Positions 6,482 to 12,150 of a DNA stretch of 20,542 nucleotides are shown one piece after another (the stretch's first letter is position 1; every line of letters begins with the position of its first letter). The DNA is from Cenarchaeum sp. (GTDB lineage: Archaea > Thermoproteota > Nitrososphaeria > Nitrososphaerales > Nitrosopumilaceae): assembly GCA_007570915.1 (NCBI GenBank), contig RKSK01000202.1, forward strand, positions 1 to 20,542, in the 5' to 3' direction. Under the pieces are notes generated by a model. That model searched no databases, was not told the DNA's origin, and saw only the letters and a program-made list of their open reading frames with translations. The position numbers and the translations under genes are program-made.

Positions 6482-7609
6482 GTGGCAAGGACAAGGGCTG
6501 TGGTGTATGGGCTGAGCACCGAGGGCTACTCGGTGGCCTGCCGCATGGCCCTCGCCGGCGGGGACGTGAGCGTCATCGACGAGGCGACGCCGTCGGCCAT
6601 ACCCATAACGCCGGAGATCGCCACGAGGTACCCCACGGTGGCCTCCCTCAGCGAGGACGAGCCCATACTCCACATGACGGCAGTCGACAAGACGATAGCG
6701 GCGGCGGACTATCTCTTTTTTGCGCCGCAGATGCGCAAGGGAAGCCAGGACACAAAGACGGAGATGAGCTCAAAGTTCAAGGACACGGCCTCGATGATGT
6801 CAAGCGGGTCGTCCTTTGTCTACTGCGCGCCGACCGGGATAGGCGGCAACAACGAGAACGTCTCGCTGCTAGAGCACGTGTCGGGCCACGAGGCCGGCAA
6901 GACCGTGTCGTACCTGTACTGCCCGCTGGGCGAGGCCGGGAGGCTTCCCGACGAGATTGGGACCTATGCCGCAAAGCCCGACGCGCGGCTCGGCAGGCTC
7001 CTAGCCACAAAGCGCGGGACCCCGGCGCAGGTGCCCCTTGGCGCCGCCGAGCGCTTTTACGCCGTGGGCGTGATATCGAGGTTTGCGCGCATGTGCGGCA
7101 TGATCGAGGTGTGCCGCAGCGTCACCGACGCCGAGACGAGGGAGGCCCTGTCAACTGACGAGATCCGGTCGCTCTACCTGCACGACATGATGGGCGAGAT
7201 GCACGACCTGCGCGCGCTCTCATCGTCGTTTGAGGGGGCCGGAACCCTCGCGTACCTCGTCAACAGCGGCATAAAGGGCGTCGAGGGGTACATCAAGCGC
7301 CTCACGGGAGAGGTGCGCGCCACGCTAAAGCGCAGGGAGCTAAAGGCCGCACGCACGCGCGTCTCCATAGCCTGGACGCACGACAAGCACGAGATGCGCG
7401 GCGAGCGCATGGAGGCCCGCCAGCACCTCGTCACGCGGCTGCGCGACTATATCGGGGACGTCGGCATGATAGAGGACAGCGCGCCGGACATGTTTGACAG
7501 CGACAAGACGCTCATCATAATCGCGTGCTCGGAGAGGGACACAAAGCCCCCCAAGAGCGACGTAGAGACCATAGTGATAAGGGCCAACCCCCTCTTTGGG
7601 CCGCCCTGA
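6482..7609 (+). CDS. Rossmann-fold protein, UDP-glucose/GDP-mannose dehydrogenase-like
   Basis: The 375-aa protein opens with RTRAVVYGLSTEGYSVACRM and then DVSVIDE, a beta-alpha-beta dinucleotide-binding start (GxxxxG followed by an acidic residue at the end of strand 2) like the N-terminus of nucleotide-sugar dehydrogenases. The segment AADYLFFAPQM occupies the place of the usual aDv-ifi-aVpTP strand, and SSFVYCAPTGIGGNNEN follows. I do not see the catalytic cysteine motif (GFGGSC-like) of true UDP-glucose dehydrogenases. The middle (SLYLHDMMGEMHDLRAL) looks helical like the dimerisation domain, and the C-terminus TVIIR-type strand ends at ANPLFGPP. The GTG start at 6482 is set by the divergent promoter. 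Function is uncertain: perhaps an archaeal relative without dehydrogenase activity. Confidence is high that it is a gene and moderate for the fold. Confidence 0.8.
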   Translation: MARTRAVVYGLSTEGYSVACRMALAGGDVSVIDEATPSAIPITPEIATRYPTVASLSEDEPILHMTAVDKTIAAADYLFFAPQMRKGSQDTKTEMSSKFKDTASMMSSGSSFVYCAPTGIGGNNENVSLLEHVSGHEAGKTVSYLYCPLGEAGRLPDEIGTYAAKPDARLGRLLATKRGTPAQVPLGAAERFYAVGVISRFARMCGMIEVCRSVTDAETREALSTDEIRSLYLHDMMGEMHDLRALSSSFEGAGTLAYLVNSGIKGVEGYIKRLTGEVRATLKRRELKAARTRVSIAWTHDKHEMRGERMEARQHLVTRLRDYIGDVGMIEDSAPDMFDSDKTLIIIACSERDTKPPKSDVETIVIRANPLFGPP

Positions 7610-7671
7610 CGCGCGCGGCGCCGGGTCCGGGGCCGCCAGGCGGGGGCCCGCGGGCGGCGAGGCGGTGAAAG

Positions 7672-7680
7672 CTATAATTA
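7672..7680 (+). promoter_or_regulatory. TATA box upstream of the uORF-dnaK unit
   Basis: CTATAATTA is centred 27 nt upstream of the GTG at 7703 and 152 nt upstream of the dnaK GTG at 7828. It therefore positions transcription start at the short upstream ORF, not at dnaK. Confidence 0.7.
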
Positions 7681-7702
7681 TCCTAGTTTGGCCGCCAAGG
7701 GC

Positions 7703-7831
7703 GTGCAAGCCGGAACGGGAGCGCCAGACGCCGGAGGCGCGCAGGCGGACGTGCGCGTGGAGGCGGACGCAGGCGCGCAGGCGGACGTGCGCGTGGAGGC
7801 CGCCGGCGCCGATGCCCCCGCGGCGCCGTGA
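7703..7831 (+). CDS. 42-aa Ala/Gly/Glu-rich leader ORF overlapping dnaK start
   Basis: A GTG at 7703, exactly at the expected leaderless distance from the TATA box, opens a 42-codon frame. The product starts MQAGTGAPDAGGAQADVRVE and contains two copies of GAQADVRVEA 12 residues apart. It ends at TGA (7829-7831), which overlaps the dnaK GTG (7828-7830) as GTGA. No similarity to DnaK N-termini is visible. It may be a leader peptide from which ribosomes reinitiate on dnaK, the remnant of an insertion that replaced the dnaK 5' end, or a chance ORF. The window has two other GTGA junctions between genes, which favours real coupling. Confidence 0.45.
   Translation: MQAGTGAPDAGGAQADVRVEADAGAQADVRVEAAGADAPAAP
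7735..7800 (+). repeat. Two 30-bp direct repeats, 36-bp period, upstream of dnaK
   Basis: Identical 30-bp copies at 7735-7764 and 7771-7800 are separated by 6 bp. The 36-bp period is 12 codons, so the duplication keeps the 42-aa frame. The repeat lies where the dnaK N-terminal coding sequence should be. Confidence 0.95.
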
Positions 7832-9690
7832 TGATGGGCGGCAAGCCGACCATAGTGCCGGCCGCCGAGGGGACCACGGCATACGGCAAGGCGTTCCCCT
7901 CCGTCGTGGCCTTTTCAAAGGACGGCGACCTGCTCGTCGGCGAGCCGGCGCGCAGGCAGGCCGTGAGCAACCCCGAGGGGACCATAGTCGCCGTCAAGCG
8001 AAAGATGGGGACTGACGAGACGATAAGCGTGCACGGCAAGGACTACAAGCCGCAGCAGGTCTCGGCGTTCATACTGCAAAAGATCAAAAAGGACGCCGAG
8101 GCGTTCACGGGCGACAAGATCGAAAAGGCCGTCATCACGGTCCCGGCGTACTTTGACGACAACCAGCGCCAGGCCACAAAGGACGCCGGCACGATCGCGG
8201 GCCTTGACGTCGTGCGCATAATCAACGAGCCGACCGCAGCGGCCCTGACCTACGGCCTTGACAAGGAAAAGTCGGACCTCAAGATAATGGTCTTTGACTT
8301 TGGCGGCGGGACGCTTGACGTCACGATAATGGAGATGGGCGGCGGCGTCTTTGAGGTGATGAGCACGTCTGGCGACACGCACATAGGCGGCACGGACATG
8401 GACAAGGCCATAATCGGCCACGTCACCGACGAGTTCCGCAAAAAGGAGGGCATCGACCTGTCCGCCGACGCGACGGCGGCGACGCGCGTGCGCGAGGCGT
8501 CCGAAAAGGCAAAGATCGAGCTCTCAAGCGTCATGGAGACGGAGATCAACCTGCCCTTTATCGCGCAGGACGAGTCCGGCCCCAAGAGCCTCGAGGTCCG
8601 CCTCACGCGCGCAAAGCTCGAGGAGCTCATACGGCCCATAGTCGAGTCGACGCGGCCGTCGATGGAAAAGGCCCTCGCCGACGCAAAGCTGCAGGCGTCC
8701 GGGATCAACAAGGTGATCATGGTCGGCGGGCCGACGAGGATACCCATGGTGCGCAAGTTTGTCGGCGAGGTCATAGGGCGCGAGCCCGAGTCCGGCGTGG
8801 ACCCGATGGAGGCCGTCGCGATGGGCGCGGCCGTGCAGGCCGGCGTCATCGCAGGCGACGTGACAAGCGACATTGTCCTCCTTGACGTCACGCCGCTCAC
8901 GCTCGGGATAGAGACGGTCGGCGGCGTGCGCGAGCCCCTCATAGAGCGCAACACGACCATACCCACGTCCAAGAGCAAGGTCTTCACGACGGCCGCGGAC
9001 CACCAGACGGCAGTCACGATACACGTCGTCCAGGGCGAGAGGCCAATGGTCGCCGACAACGTCTCGCTTGGAAGCTTTAACCTCACGGAGATACCGCCGG
9101 CCCCGCGCGGCGTGCCGCAAGTCGAGGTAAAGTTTGACATTGACGCGAGCGGGATCATCAACGTGACGGCAAAGGACCTCGGCACGCAAAAGGAGGCAAA
9201 GATAACGATCGAGTCGAGCACAAAGCTCTCAGACGACGAGATCACGCGCCTCCGCGAGGACGCCGACAAGCACGCCGAGGAGGACAAGAAAAAGAAGGAG
9301 CGCGTCGACCTCAAGAACGAGGCCGAGGGGTACATTTACACCGTCGAAAAGATGATTAACCAGGACCTAAAGGACAAGGTCTCGCAGGAGCAGGGCGCCA
9401 AGATATCCGAGTCGGTCCGCGAGCTCCGCGAGGCCCTCGAGCGCGACGCCGAGAACGTCGGCGAGCGCCTCGAGGCCCTGCGCGCGCTAGTCAACGAGGT
9501 GACGACAGAGATTTACAAAAAGGCCTCCCCGCCGCCGACGGGCGGCGCCGCGGGCGCGGATCCGGGCCAGGCAGCGGGCGGCGCCGGCGCCGCGGGCGCG
9601 GATCCGGGTGCGGCCCAGGCCGGCGGCGCCGCGGGCGGTGACGGGGCCGGCCAGCCCCCTCCGGGGGACGGCGCGCAGGACCCAAAGTAG
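7828..9690 (+). CDS. dnaK: Chaperone DnaK (Hsp70) lacking the N-terminal phosphate-1 loop
   Basis: DnaK is the ATP-dependent cytosolic folding chaperone working with DnaJ and GrpE. The 620-aa frame begins with GTG-ATG-ATG (MMMGGKPTIVPAAEG), which corresponds to about residue 20 of ordinary DnaK. Present are VGEPARRQA, VITVPAYFDDNQRQATKDAG, VRIINEPTAAALTYG, the phosphate-2 loop VFDFGGGTLDVTIM (about residues 155-168), the adenosine motif VIMVGGPTRIPMV, linker DIVLLDVTPLTLGIETVGG, the substrate-binding domain and a helical lid. The tail is Gly/Ala/Pro-rich with a duplicated GAAGADPG. Missing is the first strand with IGIDLGTTNS, which contacts ATP phosphates in all functional Hsp70s. No forward frame between 7610 and 7827 encodes it. 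Either the gene is crippled, has an unusual expression route, or the 5' region is rearranged or misassembled. Confidence 0.93.
   Translation: MMMGGKPTIVPAAEGTTAYGKAFPSVVAFSKDGDLLVGEPARRQAVSNPEGTIVAVKRKMGTDETISVHGKDYKPQQVSAFILQKIKKDAEAFTGDKIEKAVITVPAYFDDNQRQATKDAGTIAGLDVVRIINEPTAAALTYGLDKEKSDLKIMVFDFGGGTLDVTIMEMGGGVFEVMSTSGDTHIGGTDMDKAIIGHVTDEFRKKEGIDLSADATAATRVREASEKAKIELSSVMETEINLPFIAQDESGPKSLEVRLTRAKLEELIRPIVESTRPSMEKALADAKLQASGINKVIMVGGPTRIPMVRKFVGEVIGREPESGVDPMEAVAMGAAVQAGVIAGDVTSDIVLLDVTPLTLGIETVGGVREPLIERNTTIPTSKSKVFTTAADHQTAVTIHVVQGERPMVADNVSLGSFNLTEIPPAPRGVPQVEVKFDIDASGIINVTAKDLGTQKEAKITIESSTKLSDDEITRLREDADKHAEEDKKKKERVDLKNEAEGYIYTVEKMINQDLKDKVSQEQGAKISESVRELREALERDAENVGERLEALRALVNEVTTEIYKKASPPPTGGAAGADPGQAAGGAGAAGADPGAAQAGGAAGGDGAGQPPPGDGAQDPK
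9544..9608 (+). repeat. 23-bp direct repeat in the dnaK 3' tail
   Basis: Identical 23-bp copies at 9544-9566 and 9586-9608, 42 bp apart (14 codons), encode the repeated GAAGADPG segment. Such Gly/Ala-rich DnaK tails vary widely, so this is probably neutral expansion. Confidence 0.85.
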
Positions 9691-9712
9691 GCGCGCGCGC
9701 CCAACAAAAGCG

Positions 9713-9718
9713 TATATA
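9713..9718 (+). promoter_or_regulatory. TATA box of initiator tRNA-Met
   Basis: TATATA (within GCGTATATACGG) is centred 27 nt before the tRNA 5' end, the standard archaeal promoter distance. Confidence 0.75.
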
Positions 9719-9741
9719 CGGCAACGCGCAGGCGCGCGCGC

Positions 9742-9832
9742 AGCGGGGTGGGGAAGTCAGTCCACACTGGGGCCAGGTCATCCCGGCGGGCTCATAACCC
9801 GCAAATCAGTAGTTCAAATCTACTCCCCGCTA
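9742..9832 (+). tRNA. Initiator tRNA-Met (CAT) with a 16-nt D-loop insertion
   Basis: Acceptor AGCGGGG (9742-9748) pairs with CCCCGCT (9825-9831), with A73 at 9832. The anticodon arm GCGGG-CTCATAA-CCCGC gives CAT with three G:C pairs next to the loop. The first pair is A1:U72 and the T-loop is TTCAAAT. These are initiator features in archaea. The D-stem GGGA (9751-9754) pairs with TCCC (9781-9784), but the loop is 26 nt, not about 10. Taking out 9761-9776 (TCCACACTGGGGCCAG) restores AGTCAGGTCA with G18-G19. A CAG direct repeat at both edges leaves the exact boundary uncertain by 3 nt. This is probably a non-canonical intron; the mature tRNA would be 75 nt. CCA is not encoded. The last 3 nt overlap the tiaS stop on the other strand. 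Confidence 0.9.
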
Positions 9833-11122
9833 CAATATCCAGCCGCCCTCTAGCCCGCGCGGCTGCGCGCGCGGCGCGCCCCCCCGGTGGGCGGGCCGCG
9901 AGAGGTGCCTCTGTGCCGACGGCAGCGCGACGTGCATCCCGGCGCGCACCGTGCGGGCCACCCCCTCGACTGCCTTGCGCGTCGACCTTGCCCCGCAGCG
10001 CGCGCACCTGTACCCCTGGCCGACGCCGGCGGACTTCATCCTCTTGTGGCATGGCGCGCACATTGGGTTGGCCTCGCGCCATAGGCGCGCTGTGCGCAGG
10101 ATCTCGATCGTCTCAACGTTGAGCGAGGGGCCGCGCGCCACGCCGCCACCGAGGCGAACGGCGTCGCCGCGCGCCAGTGAGCGCGCCAGGGCGCCCATGC
10201 CCGTGGCGCGGTAGACCAAGCATTGCGCGCGCGCGCGTCCGGATCCGACCAGTAGGCGCACATGGCCGCCGCTGATCGCCTCTGGGGCCGCGGCGACCTC
10301 CCCCTTGATCGTGCCCGCCTCGTGCGCGCGCAGCGCGCCGGCGTCAAGCGCGTGCGCAAGATGGTCCCCCGTCCCCTGGTTGGACGCGAACACCATGTGC
10401 CCCGCCGGCCTCTCGCCGCGCACATGCCCCGACGCGGCAATCACAGACCGCGCGTCCTCGCCGCGAATCCCGTACAGCACGGGGTCAGGCCCGTGCGGGG
10501 CGATGAGCACGCGGTCGCGCGCGGCGTCATAGCTGTTGAACGTGGAGGGGAACGTCCGCTCGTGCATCTCGCGCACGCTCTTCCCCTCGATCCCCCTCGG
10601 CGTCCCCACGAGGCCCTCGTTCCTGTACGCTAGGAGCTCCATCGTAAAGTCGCCGAGCCTGTACCCTATGGCGCCCAGCGCGCCCACGAGGCCCTGGCCG
10701 TTTCCAAGCGAGTGGCACTCGAGGCCAAGCTCGCCGGCGAGGCGCGCGGCTCGCTCGCGCGGAATGACGCGCCAGAGGGCCTCGCGCGCAAACTCGGAGA
10801 GCGCGGGCGGGACGCCGCCGGACTCGAGAAAGGCGAGGCCGGGGTTTGCGCCGTTGGGCACCTCGGAGTGGCGCCGGACCATCTCCTCGATCTCGCGCCG
10901 CGCGCCGCGCGCGTCACCCGTGAGGACCGTGAGGGCCACGGCCCCGTTCCCGCGCGTCCTCCACGGGACGTTGGGGTTTAGCCTGATGAGGCGCGGGTAG
11001 GCTGCGATCTCGTCCCCCCGGGCCCGCATGGCCACGGCAATGCGGTAGCCCAGGTAGGTCGTGCACATGCCGCGCCTAGAGTCCGTGTCGTCAATGCCCA
11101 CCCTCAGGACCGCCCTGCGCAC
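9830..11122 (-). CDS. tiaS: tRNA(Ile2) 2-agmatinylcytidine synthetase TiaS
   Basis: TiaS attaches agmatine to C34 of tRNA-Ile2 (anticodon CAU) so that it reads AUA and not AUG; it is an archaea-specific, essential function. The 430-aa protein begins with VLRVGIDDTDSRRGMCTTYL, the defining TiaS motif, followed by PRLIRLNPNVPWRTRGNGAV. The central domain has FPSTFNSYDAARDR and GPDPVLYGIRGE. An OB-like region and a C-terminal zinc ribbon follow (CAPCHKRMKSAG, then YRCARCGARS, about residues 355-380). The GTG start at 11122 lies 29 nt from the AT-rich ATTTTT box. The TAG stop (9830-9832) lies inside the 3' end of the convergent initiator tRNA gene, so TiaS is encoded against a CAU-anticodon tRNA that it must not modify. 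Confidence 0.96.
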   Translation of the reverse strand: MRRAVLRVGIDDTDSRRGMCTTYLGYRIAVAMRARGDEIAAYPRLIRLNPNVPWRTRGNGAVALTVLTGDARGARREIEEMVRRHSEVPNGANPGLAFLESGGVPPALSEFAREALWRVIPRERAARLAGELGLECHSLGNGQGLVGALGAIGYRLGDFTMELLAYRNEGLVGTPRGIEGKSVREMHERTFPSTFNSYDAARDRVLIAPHGPDPVLYGIRGEDARSVIAASGHVRGERPAGHMVFASNQGTGDHLAHALDAGALRAHEAGTIKGEVAAAPEAISGGHVRLLVGSGRARAQCLVYRATGMGALARSLARGDAVRLGGGVARGPSLNVETIEILRTARLWREANPMCAPCHKRMKSAGVGQGYRCARCGARSTRKAVEGVARTVRAGMHVALPSAQRHLSRPAHRGGAPRAQPRGLEGGWIL

Positions 11123-11148
11123 GCCGGCCGCGCGCGGGGGCGGCGGGA

Positions 11149-11154
11149 TTTTTG
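11149..11154 (-). promoter_or_regulatory. AT-rich box of tiaS
   Basis: CCAAAAATCCC on the minus strand is centred 29 nt before the tiaS GTG. It is A-rich and not a classical TATA, but it is the only AT-rich word at the right distance. Confidence 0.4.
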
Positions 11155-11184
11155 GGTTGCCCCGCGCCGCGCGCGCGTGTTATG

Positions 11185-11192
11185 TTTTTTAG
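11185..11192 (+). promoter_or_regulatory. TATA-like box of rps11
   Basis: TTTTTTAG is centred 28 nt before the TTG at 11216 and only 13 nt before the ATG at 11201. By the spacing rule of this window it selects the TTG start. Confidence 0.55.
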
Positions 11193-11215
11193 GCCCGCCT
11201 ATGGGGCCGGCGGCG

Positions 11216-11842
11216 TTGGCAAAGGCAGAGGCGCAGCAGGCCGAGGAGGCCAAGGCGGCGGGCGAGGCGGTGGCCGAGGGAGGCGCGCAGCAGGCCGAGG
11301 AGGCGGCCCCCGAGGAGGCCAAGGCGGCGGGCGAGGCGGTGGCCGAGGGCGGCGCGCAGCAGGCCGAGGAGGCGGCCCCCGAGGAGGCCAAGGCGGCGGG
11401 CGAGGCGGTGGCCGAGGGCGGCGCGCAGCAGGCCGAGCCCGCAAAGCCCAAGGTGGATCGCGAAAAGTGGGCGATTGCGCACATCTTTAGCAGCTACAAC
11501 AACACGATAATCCACATGACCGACCTGACCGGCGCCGAGACCGTCTCGATAAGCTCCGGCGGCAACCATGTCAACGCCGACAGGTACGAGTCATCGCCGT
11601 TTGCGGCAATGAAGGCGGCCAACACCGTCGTCGAGGCCGCCAAGTCAAAGGGCTTCAACGCGCTGCACATACGCATACGCGCAGTCGGCGGCGTCGGCTC
11701 GCGCGTTCCCGGCCCCGGCGCGCAGGCGGCGATAAGGGCCCTTGCGCGCGGCGGCTTCAAGATAGGCAGGATAGACGACGTCACGCCCATACCGCACGAC
11801 ATGACGCGCAAAAAGGGCGGCAAGCGCGGCAGGCGCGTCTAG
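11216..11842 (+). CDS. rps11: 30S ribosomal protein S11 (uS11) with repeat-built acidic N-terminal extension
   Basis: uS11 lines the platform of the small subunit near the E-site. The core from about residue 80 (WAIAHIFSSYNNTIIHMTDL) through GGNHVNADRYESSPFAAM and GVGSRVPGPGAQAAIRAL to the basic end KKGGKRGRRV is classic archaeal uS11. The preceding 75 or so residues are Ala/Glu/Gln/Gly-rich and consist of tandem units of AQQAEEAAPEEAKAAGEAVA-type sequence, far longer than the short leader usual in the family. The frame is open to a GTG at 11177, with an ATG at 11201 and a TTG at 11216. I chose the TTG (MAKAEAQQ) because the TTTTTTAG box is 28 nt upstream of it. The TAG shares a CTAG palindrome with the convergent gene's stop. 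Confidence 0.93.
   Translation: MAKAEAQQAEEAKAAGEAVAEGGAQQAEEAAPEEAKAAGEAVAEGGAQQAEEAAPEEAKAAGEAVAEGGAQQAEPAKPKVDREKWAIAHIFSSYNNTIIHMTDLTGAETVSISSGGNHVNADRYESSPFAAMKAANTVVEAAKSKGFNALHIRIRAVGGVGSRVPGPGAQAAIRALARGGFKIGRIDDVTPIPHDMTRKKGGKRGRRV
11231..11443 (+). repeat. 69-bp tandem repeat in the 5' part of rps11
   Basis: A 54-bp variant unit (11231-11284) is followed by two nearly identical 69-bp units (11285-11353 and 11354-11422) and a partial unit. Each 69-bp unit is 23 codons; the first unit lacks the five codons for AAPEE. The array stays in frame, so expansion or contraction changes only the length of the acidic extension. Confidence 0.93.
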
Positions 11843-12150
11843 GCGTCGACCCGCGATATTTTCGACTTTGCCCCGCGCGACTCGAGATAGTCTGACATGA
11901 ACGCGTCGAGCTTTTCTGCGGGCTTGCCGCGGTAGCGCCGCATCATGTCGCCAAACTTTGCCTCGATTGCGGCCGCTAGCGCGTCGTCTATGTCCAGGTC
12001 AAAGAAGGTCCAGCCCATGCTTGCAGACTCGGGGCCAATCCTGTACGCGCCAACCGATCCACACCCCGTGTGCATGTGCGACATTGCGCGGCGTACCGCG
12101 AGCCTGTCGCCGGCGGCGTCCGTCGTCTTTACCCTGTACGTGAGGGCCAT
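11839..12150 (-). CDS. Conserved-looking hypothetical protein, 103 aa
   Basis: I do not recognise the family. The protein starts MALTYRVKTTDAAGDRLAVR and has GWTFFDLDIDDALAAAIEAK in the centre and a basic C-terminus (RGAKSKISRVDA). Balanced composition with Lys, Phe and Tyr, unlike random GC-rich ORFs, supports a real gene. Two histidines and one cysteine cluster in SHMHTGCG near residue 28, a possible metal or ligand site. Its ATG (12148-12150) directly abuts the rtcB stop (12151-12153), so it is almost certainly co-transcribed with rtcB and may have a related RNA role; that is inference. The stop TAG overlaps the rps11 stop tail to tail. Confidence 0.8.
   Translation of the reverse strand: MALTYRVKTTDAAGDRLAVRRAMSHMHTGCGSVGAYRIGPESASMGWTFFDLDIDDALAAAIEAKFGDMMRRYRGKPAEKLDAFMSDYLESRGAKSKISRVDA

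Noticed and set aside
7665..7680. GTG-AAA-GCT-ATA-ATT reading MKAII, resembling a DnaK start (MKAIIGIDLGT)
   Set aside because: The following codons do not encode GIDLGT, the frame does not match dnaK, and the bases are explained as a TATA box.
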